Below are positions 11,110 to 21,576 of a DNA stretch of 64,000 bases, one piece after another (positions within the stretch are counted from its first letter, which is position 1; each line of letters begins with the position of its first letter). The stretch comes from Vesta saturnalis (Eukaryota; Arthropoda; Insecta; Coleoptera; Lampyridae): positions 1,285,001-1,349,000 of the forward strand of contig JARFJB010002032.1 of NCBI GenBank assembly GCA_036346205.1, given 5' to 3'. The notes below the pieces were generated by a model that made no database searches, had not been told where the DNA came from, and saw nothing but the letters and a program-made list of their open reading frames with translations. Position numbers and translations under genes: made by a program.

Positions 11110-12424
11110 TTAGTTTAGAAACATGTTTTAAAAGGTCGATAAAAGTACCAAAAGTATAGGAGGGTCAGGTTTCTTATGTAGTTTTGCTAAATAGTTAAAT
11201 TAGAACTACGTCATCATTAGCATTCTTAGTAATTAGGTCGGCAGTAAGTAGACTATGAAATATCAAGAAATTTTGCTAATTCGTTTGCTAGATTTTGTGA
11301 CGGTATCTTTGTCCGCCCTGCTGTTGGGGATCGTTTTGTAACGGGCGTATTTCCTGTAACTACTACTTTGCTTGCATACACGTGGCTACAAACAATAATA
11401 TTTGAGTTCTTTTTCAATCTTTTATTTCAAAATCATTGAATAAAAGTTTTATGAAAAGGTGAAATGATTACCTTTCAATTTTAACTAAGTGGTTTTAATT
11501 TATAAAGGTAACGTTCATTAACTAAACTTTACCTTTGTTGTCATCACACTTCTGTGAACTTTAATAACCACTTAACAAATTCCTTTTTCCTTTTATTAGG
11601 ATGCTCCAGCTAACTCAATAATATAATAAATGGTTATTGTTACCATTTATTAAAATTATCCTTAATCTGATGTTATTAATTACCTGTATTTTGTAATGTA
11701 CTGAACTTGCTTCCGTCAGTATTTACAGATTCAGTGTTTGTATAAGCTTTTTAAGATTTGTAACAGTCAATAATAAAAGTAAATCAAAAGTCATAACATT
11801 TAATTAAAACAAAATTCGAAATGCAGACTGTTTCGTTTACAGTATTATATAAAATAGATTCTAATTCTAGGTTAGTATTTCTTAATAGTAACATACAAAA
11901 ACAATCCTTTATCAATGACGAGCGAATATATTTTGGTTCAGCATTGATATTTAAATCTAAATTCAAAAAGAAATGGAACACAACAAAGTTTGTTTTATTG
12001 ACACTATAAATAGATCTTACTTGTTTATCATTTCGTTCAAACAATTTAATGATTCCTTGATATATTTACACTATCCAATTTTTACTTAATTGTTCAGTTT
12101 TAACTATAAACGGCGTGCGCGACAAAATTCAAGCGAGATACGAATGGCTATGCTTTCAATTGTCAATGTTTTTTAGTTATTCTACTTCCTATATCGATCT
12201 ATATACTGGATCTTATTTTACATTGATCACTCGCTATCGAAACATCAACTTGGAATACGTACATAAAACGCGATTTTAAATTATTGCGCAATCTTTTTAT
12301 TATCACCAACTTGGCAACATTTACACTTTAATTTGTTTTAGTGTTTCCTCACATTAATAAGGAAAATATCATTTATATTTAAAAATGTAAACTTTCGCCA
12401 TTATCACACATAATAAAATACGTA
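11110..12424. other. AT-rich interior without recognised gene
   Basis: The overlapping opposite-strand frames at 11784-12044 and 11821-12009 are mutual shadows, match nothing known to me and lack supporting context. Confidence 0.45.
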
Positions 12425-12672
12425 TATTTTGGATTTTTTTAATGGTGTATTTTAAATTATACATTCTAAACGTTTCGATAACACTTACAGTTATCTTCGT
12501 CAGTAGTAATATCTATTAAAGTTGTTAAAGATGTTGAAATTTTTCAACTTTGACAAAATTGTTTTCAACGTCTTTAACAATTTTAATAGATATTACTACT
12601 GACGAAGATAACTGTAAGTGTTATCGAAACGTTTAGATTGTATAATTTAATACACACCATTTAAAAAAAACA
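12425..12672. repeat. Near-perfect palindrome, about 105-bp arms, with hammerhead-like core
   Basis: The left arm (AATGGTGTATTTTAAATTAT to about 12530) and right arm (about 12555 to the matching AATTTAATACACACCATT) can fold into one hairpin. Each arm carries CTGACGA, then a 6-bp stem GATAAC/GTTATC around a 7-base loop, then GAAAC: at 12599-12630 on the plus strand and 12474-12505 on the minus. CUGANGA-stem-GAAA is the hammerhead ribozyme core, but one extra A lies between CTGACGA and the stem, and I could not define stems I and III. Related motifs occur in Penelope-type retroelements. Confidence 0.75.
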
Positions 12673-13149
12673 AAAAAAGTTAAGTATTTTATCATTTATA
12701 TTTCTTTATCACTATACCAAATGAATGTGGGTTATAATTTCACAATTTAAAAAGCAGCGTAACCTTGCTGCAGCGATCGCTTTCTAACCGTTTGGTTACC
12801 TTCAACTAAATCTGATCGCTTACTCAATGCGACTGTTTAACAAATATACGTCATTATGACATCGTCTCTATTTGCTCCCTTTTACAAAACAATTATGACC
12901 CGCAGATTGCCGAGTATATTTAAAAGCTCTCTAATTTAATACGTAAATACTCGTCGAAACAAACTCAAACTTTTCATCTTAATATTAATTATATTTACAC
13001 ACAAACCATTTAATGTCATATAACAGCGCGAAATTCGAATTTCTAATGCATCCATTACACTTTATCACATGTCAGAGATATTTGAAATAAAATTAATTTC
13101 CCTCGTGAAATCCTGATATATTTGTTGTGGATTTTATGCGAAAGTAATA
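12673..13149. other. AT-rich spacer inside the 3.4-kb element
   Basis: No gene or repeat recognised between the palindrome and the start of transposase homology. Confidence 0.45.
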
Positions 13150-14045
13150 CAAATTGTCTGATGGCAACGGAATTTATAACCAGCGTTGTCCAGAACGCCG
13201 ACAACCAAATAAAATTGCTTTTGAAAGATTATTAGAAAGATTCAATCGCACAGTATTGGTGATGTATGAGTAGGCAGAAAGAACTAAATGTGTTATTACA
13301 AAAGAAGCTACAATGAATGTTTTACTAGCAGTTACTGAAAATCCTCATACGAGCATCCGTACAATCTCAAGAAATAAGAACAAGAAATAAGTTACACCTC
13401 AGTGCAAAGAATTCTGTCAAGAAATCACATGAATCCTTATCACATTCAATTACAACAGGAGCTAAGAGGTAATGATTTTCAGAGGAGGATACAGTTTTGT
13501 GAATGGGGACTTCAAAAAATACAGGTGCAAAGGCAATTTTTCGACTCCGTGATATTTGGTGACGAGGCTACTTTTCATAAAGATGGAAGCGTAAATAGGC
13601 ACAATTATTCTACATCAAATCCTTATCATATCGCCGCCCACAGTCAGACTAGGTGGTCTATAAATGTATGGGTTGGTATAGTCGGTAATTACGTGATAGT
13701 ACTTTATTTCTTCATACACGTCAACAAATGTGGTATCTACATGGCGGAGCTCCTGCTCACCATAATGCGCTCATTCAGGGTCAATTGGATGATATATTTC
13801 CTGAAAGGTGGATTGGACGAACAGGGCCAGTCCTGTGGCCACCAAGATCAGTTTAATAAATTCGATGTTATAGATCAGGTGTACAAAATACCTGCCACTA
13901 CACCAGACGATATGAAAGGCACGCTTTTGAAAGTCTGAATGCGCAAATGCTTAGAAATGTAAGTCGATCTTATGAAGCCTGCATCGATGTAAGGGTGGTC
14001 ACTTTGAGCACCCTTTATAATTTTATTTTTGATTATTTTCTAAAT
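13150..14045 (+). pseudogene. DUF4817/mariner-like transposase remnant
   Basis: From 13180 a DUF4817 piece reads PERRQPNKIAFERLLERFNRT. After broken frames, 13402-13740 is open and gives VQRILSRNHMNPYHIQL, RIQFCEWGLQ, then the first catalytic region FGDEATF followed by VNRHNY. The second acid region reads HGGAPAH in another frame where the family has QDGAPAH, so the catalytic Asp is gone. WIGRTGPVLWPPRS follows and breaks just before the third acid. The C-terminus continues in scraps to CIDVR at about 13980. It lies inside the 10873-14266 element and must be inactive. Confidence 0.85.
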
Positions 14046-14879
14046 TTTAGTTTACTTGTAAGTTAATGGATGTGAATAAATTCTGTATTGCTGGATTATT
14101 TTAATCATAAAATTGAAATATCACAAAAACTGTTCAGTTTTGGTATAGGGAATACTTAATAAAATTGAAAGCTTAGTAAAATAACTTTCATTTACTGATA
14201 TAAAATATAGGGTGATCCATTTAAAAATTGTGTAACCGATGTGTTCGAGTTTGGACTCACCCTGTGTACGGTTTCTTAGATATGGAAGAAGGTTTAGTGA
14301 ATTATACTAGACGACCATCACAGACGTATGGATGTAAAAGATTAATTTTAAAATGTGAAGTTTAAAGTATACGGGGCGTTGAACTCATTACGATTTTCAG
14401 GAAGAAGCGGACAGAACTTTTTAAATACACTGTAGTGCCTACTACAACTTTATGTTATGGCAATAGCGAAGTCAATTAGAAATAAACAATACTGAACGTC
14501 CTGAGTCGCAATTGAAAATGCTCAATCTCATAAATACCTATACAATACAATAACAAATATAACTAAACTTGAAATTAGATGCAAATAGCAAAAACCTAAT
14601 TGTCTCTCTCAAACTTATTGTAATTTCCCATCTAACTGTCCTTTCGTATTATCTGTATTCATACCTGTTCTGGTTAATACATGATTTTAAACACATGCTG
14701 GCTGACTTTAGTAGATATCTAAAAAAGAAAACAATATGATCATTTTTTGATATTAAAAAAGGTAATTAACACGACATTCAGTGTCAATTTTCGATGTTTA
14801 CGTTACAGAAACAAATCTTGGTTTTGATATTACATACAAGTTCTGCCTTAGAAGAAATACCTCTGTCAAAAAGGCGCTT

Positions 14880-15200
14880 AGATTTATAAACATGCCTCTA
14901 AGGAAGACATTATAGCGTGGTTACAGAAACAAGAAGCGTACACTATACATAAACCAGTAGTGAGAAGTTTACTCGAAACAGGTACATTGTAAGTAACATT
15001 TTTTTTGTGTTATGACAAGTGGTTTGTTTGCGCTATGAGAAATCTAAGTAAATATAATGACGGATATAATTGCATATTAACGGTTATTGATGTATTCAGC
15101 AAGATGGGGTGGGCAAGAGCTCTGAAGGTGAAGCTGAAAACTGCAGAACTTGTACGTAAAACTGTTTTATGTGATGGTATGACAACCCCTTATCGGTAAA
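14880..15200 (+). pseudogene. Polinton/Maverick-type integrase fragment
   Basis: Retroviral-type (rve) integrase domain, which in Polintons inserts the element DNA. First segment (14907-14990): DIIAWL, QKQEAYTIHKP, then RSLLETGTL. After a stop, 15005-15199 gives MRNLSKYNDGYN, ILTVIDVFSKMGWARALK, as in Polinton integrases around the second catalytic region; D in TVIDVFSK is a plausible catalytic Asp. The frame then enters the tandem repeat and stops at 15197-15199. The N-terminal zinc-binding part and the final catalytic Glu are missing. The same leader recurs as a scrap at 0.78 kb. Retroviral-like Gypsy integrase is less likely because of the KYNDGY...LTVIDVFSK wording. Confidence 0.75.
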
Positions 15201-15620
15201 AACCCGGAAATTTAAAAAATAGCATTCTAACAAGCGGCCAACATGCTTAACCTGATTATAAAATCTAAGGCCGTTTTTTTGCCAGATGTATTTCTGCTAA
15301 GGCAGAGCTTATATGTCAAACTGTCTTATGCGATAGCATGACAACACCTTATCGGCAAAAACTCAAAAATTAAATAATAGCTTTCTAATAGGCGGCCAAC
15401 ATGCTTAATCTGATTATAAAATTTAAGGCCGTTTTGGAGACAGGTATTTCTGCTAAGACAGAGCTTGTATGTAATAGTATGGCAACCCCTTATCTGTAAA
15501 ACTCGAAAATTAAAAAATTGCATTATAATAAGCGGCCAACATGCTTAACCTGATTATAAAATCTAACACCGTTTTGACAAAGATATTTCTCATAAGACAG
15601 ATCTTGTATGTAAAATAATA
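15140..15620. repeat. Tandem repeat of 140-159 bp derived from integrase sequence
   Basis: The words GACAACCCCTTATC (15181, 15340, 15481) and GCGGCCAACATGCTTAA (15234, 15393, 15532) give periods of about 159 and 140 bp. The first unit overlaps integrase codons (AELVRKTVLCDGMTTPYR) and the second still encodes a similar AELICQTVLCDSMTTPYR, so the unit includes coding sequence. Confidence 0.85.
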
Positions 15621-15906
15621 TAGAATCCTACTTTCATGTTTAGTAGGGCACTCTGTCATCATACCAGCTTAAATAACAGATGAAAAATGTGCGATTACCG
15701 ATATATTCTACTTTTGATAGTGTTTATCTGTTAATACGAAAACCGAGATTTGTTTTCTAGAATGTAAACAATGAAAATTGACAATGACTGTCACTTTATT
15801 TACCTTTTTTAATATCAAAAAATGATTCTATGGTTTTCTTTTTTAAATATCTACTAGTCAGCCAGCACGTGTTTAAAATTGTGTATTAACCATAACAGTT
15901 ATAAAT

Positions 15907-16335
15907 TTTGATGTATATCTATGATAATACTTAATTACTTAATTACTCATTTATTTTTAAAGTAATTTTGTGTATGTACACACGATATAAATACTGTTAA
16001 AGGTTGACTTTTTACAATCCCAAGGTGAAATTTTGTATTTAAGTATACACAATATAAAATACTTTACTTTACTATACATTGTGGTGGCACCAAAAGACAA
16101 TTTTTTCTGGACTGAGTGTTGTTATTTAGTGAGTTATGATAAGTGTAATGTCTTTGAAAACTACCTTTCAATAATTTTGCTTCTTATACTGACCCCGGTA
16201 ATTTCCACTGTAGCTGACTTGGCAACCCGCTTACTTCGGTAGGCCTGCACGACACCTAGCGCGGTTTCATCGTGAAACAAAATACGTACATACAACATAC
16301 CTAAAAATAGAGTAAGTATGTTTCTACTTTTTTAA
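15907..16335. other. Spacer, nothing recognised
   Basis: The 69-residue frame at 16033-16242 is hydrophobic and unsupported. Confidence 0.45.
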
Positions 16336-16339
16336 ATGA

Positions 16340-16925
16340 AAATTTTTATTTCTCGTGTACGCCAATCGATAAAATCAGACGTGGGGATCTTTCAGTCCTG
16401 GATTTGCATCTTTTTATTTTAGATAAAGATGGAATATGTAAATATACACAACATACCAAGAAATTAGAGAGAGCGTCTTTCTACTTTTCTCGATATAAAT
16501 TTTTATTTTTCGCGAACGCAAATCGGTAGTATCGTATTTTTTATTTTAGGTAATGATAGAATAAATACACACAACATATCAAAAAATTAGAACGCATGTC
16601 TCCCGACTTTTTTATATATACAATTTTACTCCTCGCGGACGCGAATCGATAAAATCACACGTGGGGCATATTCCACTCTTGATTTGCATCTTTTTATTAT
16701 AAATTATGATAGAATATATAAATACATACAACATACCAAAATGTTAGTCCAAGTGTCTTTCTATTTTCCTAGAAATACATTTTTATTTCTCCCGGACGCG
16801 AATCAATAAAATCACACGTGAGGCATTTTCTTTCCTGGATTTACATATTTTTATTTTGAATGTTAAACGTTACCAAAAAAATAGAATGAGTGTCTTTCTA
16901 CTTTTCTAGATCTAAACTGTACGTG
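16340..16925. repeat. Satellite-like tandem array, about 157-bp unit
   Basis: Four direct units begin with a TTTTTATTTCTCG-type head and a GACGCGAATCGATAAAATCA-type core at about 16347, 16502, 16624 and 16781 (the second is shortened to about 122 bp). Further unit words are CACGTGGGG, GGATTTGCATCTTTTTATT, ACACAACATACCAA and GTCTTTCTACTTTTCTAG. Confidence 0.85.
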
Positions 16926-17079
16926 GGAAGTTTTCTGCCCTGAATAACCGTATCTTAACTTCCAACCTACATATACATATGCAGGTATAGAAGGTTATGC
17001 ATAGGCTTTTTTTCACTATCACTAAATCGAGTTATTAGCTCATTTTACAACTTTTGTCCAAATCGGCATGATGTCTGGA

Positions 17080-17205
17080 TGTGTGTACGCGTAAGTGTGG
17101 GTGGGTGTGGGTGTGGATGTGGGTGTGGGTGTGTTGTCTGGGTGTGGGTTGGGATGTGAGTGTGGATGTGTTTGTGTTTTGTGGTGTGTGTGTTGTATAG
17201 GTTGC
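17080..17205. repeat. G-rich GTGTGG repeat
   Basis: Degenerate GGGTGTGGGTGTGGATGT array of about 120 bp, strongly G/T on the plus strand, lying in the spacer between two blocks of the 157-bp satellite. Confidence 0.8.
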
Positions 17206-17329
17206 ATAGTTATCATAAAAAAATTGTAATTAAAATTATTTAATTTCTTTTAATTTTCAGTTTGTAGATTGGGAGGTCGTGTGTTGTTTCACACTGGATA
17301 TTTACTTTAGACAATAATAGAATGGTATA

Positions 17330-17815
17330 AATACACATAAATTAAAAAAGAATTATAATTTTCTACGTTTGTAGATATAGACTTTTATTTTTCGCCGGCG
17401 CGACTCGATAAATCATACGTAGGGCTTTTTCGCCTTGGATTGGATGTACATATTTATAATTCAGATAAAGATTAAATAATAAATAAAAAGTTACATATCA
17501 GAAGTAAAAAGACACTCACTCTAATTTTTGGTTTGTTGTGCGTATTTTTGTGTTCTATCATTACCTAAAATAATAATGAGCAAATCCAGGTCGGGGAATA
17601 CCCCACGTGTGGATTTTGTTATTTCGCGTCTGCGAGAAATAAAAATCTATATCTAGAAAAGTAGAAAGACACTAACTTTAATTTTTTTTGTATGTTGGAT
17701 GTATTTCCATATTCTGTCGTTATCTAAAATAAAAAGATAGAAATCCAGGACGGAAAAAACTCTACGTATGATTTTATTGATTCGCTGCTCTCAGAAATAA
17801 AATTTGTTTGTCGCG
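17330..17815. repeat. Further satellite units, the last two inverted
   Basis: One direct unit (core CGGCGCGACTCGATAAATCA at about 17395) is followed by two units in opposite orientation (about 17497-17660 and 17661-17815), recognised by AAAGACACTCACTCTAATTTTT, CCCCACGTGTGGATTTTG and TTTCGCGTCTGCGAGAAATA, the reverse complements of the 16.3-kb unit words. Confidence 0.8.
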
Positions 17816-18950
17816 CGTTTCAGTTTCTTTTAATAAATAATAACGTAGGCATGTTAGGCATGTGTGCAACAATTTATGATATGAAGGTTTAGTATTGGAT
17901 ACAGGTTTCATTTAAATTTGAATTTTATCCAAGAGTCATTTGGTCCACTGTAAAATACTGAAGCTGGAGGCAAAACAAATCCGAATCTTAATTTAACTTC
18001 ACACAATTTTATTCACACAGTTTATTGGGAAATAAAACATCTTGAAATTTAATATTCAGCAAATCACACCAATAATGATAATCAATCACAACTAAATATT
18101 TAATATTACCGTACTATAAAATATTTTTTATTTATCGACACTTAATAAAAACTTTTTTTTAATGAACGCAGAAAAAATATTGTATGATACTCGTGCAAAA
18201 ATGTTCATTACACATCGCGTTCAATAAACATTCACTTTTTTCACCTGATACATAAACAACTATTTTTTTTGATAATGAGACACAGAATTCGATAAAAATA
18301 AAATTTTAGTTGATTATTTACTTTCGTTAAATTTTAATATTTCCTTCAGTAACAGAGTGTACATACAGTACTTCATGTTGTTTTCGGAAACAAAACAACA
18401 ATTCACTTGCTAGTTAGTTAAACGATGCGTAAAAACTTATAAGTGGTACAACTCAAATGAACTCTCTTGCTTCTTTGGAGATTGAATTAAAATGATTTAA
18501 TTAAATTATTCTATTTTTTCATTTCTGAAGACATAATTATAGTACGTGTTTGTTAAGAATAATTCCTTAAAAACACTTCTCAACTGAATTTTTTTAACTT
18601 CGTTATCAACCGTGCTACTATACATTAAAATGGAACGAAATAAATAAGATTGTAGAATGGTTTTACTCTTTTGGTCTTAATTGTATTTATTTTCCTTCCT
18701 TTGTAGAACAATAATTGGTTTTACAATAGACAACGTACATTTTCTACACCCCTAATTTTAGGTTCTATCTAAATAAAATCTCTATGTTGTGATGAGATAA
18801 TAAAATTTAACCAAAGCAACCATGCGCAAATAGTTACCACTGACCATAAGCATATGAAAGCAAGGATTATATTAGTATAAGTTTGAGACATAAGATTTGA
18901 CATAAAAAAAATTAAAGAAGTAATAAAACATGTATAATTAATAAAACAAT
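17816..18950. other. AT-rich spacer, nothing recognised
   Basis: No open frame above background and no repeat ends seen. Confidence 0.5.
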
Positions 18951-19075
18951 GTACTTAAAAATTATTATTAATTTTATTTAATACATAAATAAAAAGTTTA
19001 CTCGAGTTGGATTTGAACCTACATGTACTTTGCGCGGTAATCTACCAAAATCGAAGTGCAAAATAAATAAACCAG
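18951..19075 (-). repeat. tRNA-derived SINE-like repeat
   Basis: Minus strand shows TGGTAGATTACCGCGC (19032-19047), like a tRNA D-arm with A box, then GGTTCAAATCC (19009-19019), an exact Pol III B-box match, then ACTCGAGTAAAC and an AT-rich tail TTTTTATTTATGTATTAAAT. The same tail occurs in both arms of the palindrome at 39392-39549. The acceptor stem does not close convincingly, so I call a SINE or tRNA-derived repeat and not a tRNA gene. Confidence 0.6.
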
Positions 19076-19666
19076 GATCAATAAACAACTAAGAATACAC
19101 ACGGACGTAATTAAATTAACTTAATAAATATTATAAAACTTCAGCAATTCCCTCTGTTAAATATCTACTGATTCTATTATTTGACATTTAAAAGCTACGG
19201 TGATTTTTACAAAAGGTGCAAAAACTGCTTGAGAATAATTTATGGTTACCCGATTGGAAAATGTACTACATAAAGCACGTGCTCCATTTGCGTTTATATT
19301 TTCGTTTGTTCGGGTGAACAAAAAAATAAAAATGCATACAATAAGTAGAACAAATTAATGGCGTAATGTTTGGATAAACACAGTTCAGTAAAAATAAACC
19401 GTTGTAACCTTTTTTGTGTTTACTTTAACCTATACAATAGTGGTATCGTAAGAAATCTTATGAAAATCTACATTGACCAAAAAAAAGTTTAGAATACACA
19501 TGTTTTTTTTTACCACGCATAACATGGAATCAACATTACATGTGTCCGAAGTATAGCCCTTTTTTGCAAATAACTCCCTCTAACAGGAGAACGGTTGAAA
19601 ATAGCCCCATATAATTCGGTATCAATTTATTCAGCATTAATGTGGCTTTCCAAAAATGCCATAATA
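19076..19666. other. Spacer, nothing recognised
   Basis: AT-rich; no gene or repeat recognised. Confidence 0.45.
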
Positions 19667-19714
19667 TACTGGGTGTACTATTTAAAAAAACATGTTTGGT
19701 GCAACACTCTGTAT
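19667..19714. mobile_element. Orphan mariner-like element end
   Basis: TA-CTGGGTGTACTATTTAAAA followed 30 bp later by CAACACTCTGTATG has the same double-motif layout as the ends at 8710, 10873 and 39669. No partner end found nearby. Confidence 0.4.
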
Positions 19715-19846
19715 GTGAACAACATGTAGATGTGAAAATAATTTTAAAATGTGGACACGTGGTGTACCTATTGTCTCACGAAAACCGAATTTCAAAAAGT
19801 CACCACGGTGAGAAGCTATCTTCCGTCCTCACACCAATGGGACACA

Positions 19847-19848
<2 letters not shown>

Positions 19849-19910
<62 letters not shown>
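19849..19910. repeat. (TA)n microsatellite
   Basis: 31 uninterrupted TA units. The 89-residue frame at 19642-19911 ends in this repeat and is not a gene. Confidence 0.95.
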
Positions 19911-19912
<2 letters not shown>

Positions 19913-20614
19913 TCATTCTATCTTTCTTGAACCTTTGATGTTCCATACCATTCTGTTCCATACATCAACCGCAATCCTATGATTTTTTGAATGCATATAT
20001 TACATTAGTTAATGTCCTGAATAATAATATCCATAAATATACATCAATAATGTTTTTAATAAAAACTTGTGTATATGTCCACAATTAGTACTTTCCTGAA
20101 CCTCAACCTTTTCCATCCCATGTTGATCCCAATATATACAGCTTTATGAACGCGAACGGTAAATCCTGAACCATTACAACGTTGCAAGTTCGTTTATACG
20201 TTGACTCCGTTATCTAAGTAGTACGGTAAACAATTCTTTATATGATTATTTTATCATGAAACGAATTTCTGACAACAACAATATAAATCTGTAATAATTA
20301 GTATAACACACAGAGTAAGAAAAGCTAATACTTCATAGGGTTTTGTATATTTAATACTGGAAAGATAATGTTTAACGATTGAGTGTGCATTACCAAGCCA
20401 ACTTCTACACGTTTACCTGGCTTTGAAAACTGCAAGTATGTTAGTAGTACTGTTAGCAAATTAAATATCGGATACTTTCTTAGGAATGAGTGTTAAATCA
20501 CAGTTGCTTTCCATGTTAATGGTATAAAAGTTGGCATGTTTACATGAAAACAATAGCTGAAAAACCTGTTGATGTAGCTTCTAATTTCATTTTAAAGTAT
20601 TGTTTTAAACATAT
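19911..20614. other. Spacer, nothing recognised
   Basis: AT-rich; ends at the truncated Tc1 element. Confidence 0.45.
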
Positions 20615-21576
20615 TATTATGGTATACGTGCATCAACGTTCCAGCCCTGAAGATATGGAAGCGCAACGGGTTCTAGCACATTGGCAATATAACCATCGGC
20701 GTTTAAGTTGCCATCAATGAAGACCAAGGGTGATCTGCTACTGTAACATATTGCACCCCATATCATCACTCCTTGTGGGGGCTGTATTGCGTTCCACAAA
20801 AATGTTGGATTTTACGTTCTCCACGCATCCTGTCTGACCCTCCTACGACCATCGGGGCCGCAAGCAAAATCGACTCGTCACTAAACACAATTCGATGCCA
20901 TTCTTGCGCCCAATTCGCTCTTTCGTTGCTCCATTCTAGCCTGCGTAGACGGTGAAGTGGTGTAAGAGGAAGACATAAAAATGGACGATATGAACGCAGC
21001 CCATAAGACCTTATCCGGCGATAAACAGATGACGTTGACATTCTGGGTCCTACACCTCTCATTCAATCATTTGCAATCGATCGAGTTGTTGAAAATTTGT
21101 CTCTTGTGCCAAATGTCTTAAGCGACGTTCTTCGCGATCTATAGTCCTGCAGGGCGACGTTGTTGCACCCCTGCCTCGGACCATTTGGACCAACATCTGA
21201 ATACCGTTGTAACATTTCGGTTTACACGACGAGCAATTTCTCTTAGCGAAAGTCCGGCCTCTCTCATGCCAATAATACGGCTACGTTCAAAATCAGTCAA
21301 TTGGGAAAAATGTTGATGTTGACGTACTCTTGGCATTATTCCCAAGTTTAGAACGAAATTGTGAACAATTTGCAAAATTGACAGTTAATTACGCAATGAT
21401 TTATTTCTTAAAATTTATTGTTCCTAAGTGCAAAGGAAAAAACAAAAAAAAAACTACTAGCTTGATTTTATTCAAATTTTAATCGTTTGTTTGTTCTAAT
21501 GAAAGACATCGTTGACAAAAATTTCAATAAAATTGTTCAACGAATTCTAGGTATTGCAATTTTTATGGTAGTCAGT
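20615..21576 (-). mobile_element. Tc1-like transposon, 3' truncated
   Basis: The 5' end on the minus strand is at about 21576, reading ACTGACTACCATAAAAATTG inward with flanking TA, a common Tc1-type terminus. The element contains the transposase below and stops abruptly near 20615. The missing 3' half includes the second and third catalytic residues and the other inverted repeat. Confidence 0.75.
20617..21375 (-). pseudogene. Tc1-like transposase, truncated and frameshifted
   Basis: Tc1 transposases cut and paste at TA sites and carry two helix-turn-helix domains plus a DD34E core. 21339-21150 gives MPRVRQHQHFSQLTDFERSR, IIGMREAGLSLREIARRVNR and TTVFRCWSKW (first DNA-binding domain). 21060-20890 gives MSTSSVYRRI, RLEWSNERANWAQEWHRIVF then SDES, the first catalytic Asp. 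20799-20620 gives QGVMIWGAI, then FIDGNLNADGYIANVLEP and LPYLQGWN, where it breaks just before the expected QDNARPH. Frameshifts lie near 21140 and between 20880 and 20770. A different family from the DUF4817 mariner-like copies. Confidence 0.85.

Larger units (their letters stand above)
10873..14266 (+). mobile_element. Mariner-like DUF4817 transposon, 3.4 kb, degenerate
   Basis: Left end CACAGGGTGAGTCCAAACTC at 10873; right end is its reverse complement at 14266; TA outside both. Inverted similarity continues inward for at least 165 bp. It contains the plus-strand transposase remnant at 13.15-14.05 kb and, upstream of it, about 2 kb of AT-rich sequence with a separate palindrome at 12.43 kb that looks like a later insertion. 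Confidence 0.75.
10663..14477. repeat. Long inverted repeat, arms about 380 bp
   Basis: 10663-11040 is the reverse complement, with scattered mismatches, of about 14095-14477. The arms include both the apparent transposon ends (10873 and 14266) and about 200 bp outside them on each side, for example CTCCTGAAAATC near 10735 and its complement at about 14395. So the element ends sit inside a larger palindrome. Confidence 0.8.
14661..15906. mobile_element. Inverted-repeat-bounded element around a Polinton-type integrase fragment
   Basis: 14661-14836 and 15730-15906 are inverted copies about 176 bp long: TGGTTAATACA, GCTGGCTGACT, AGTAGATAT, TTTTTTGATATTAAAAAAGG and ACAAATCT recur in order on the opposite strand. 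Between them lie an integrase fragment and three copies of a 140-159 bp tandem repeat. Length is about 1.25 kb. Polintons are normally 15-20 kb with terminal inverted repeats of 100 bp or more, so this may be an internally deleted derivative. I could not identify a 6-bp target duplication by eye. Confidence 0.7.

Noticed and set aside
11784..12044. Overlapping opposite-strand frames as genes
   Set aside because: They are reverse shadows of each other, AT-driven, and match no known family.
19009..19058. Functional tRNA gene on the minus strand
   Set aside because: B box and D-arm-like segment are present, but the acceptor stem does not pair and the tail is shared with a repeat family.
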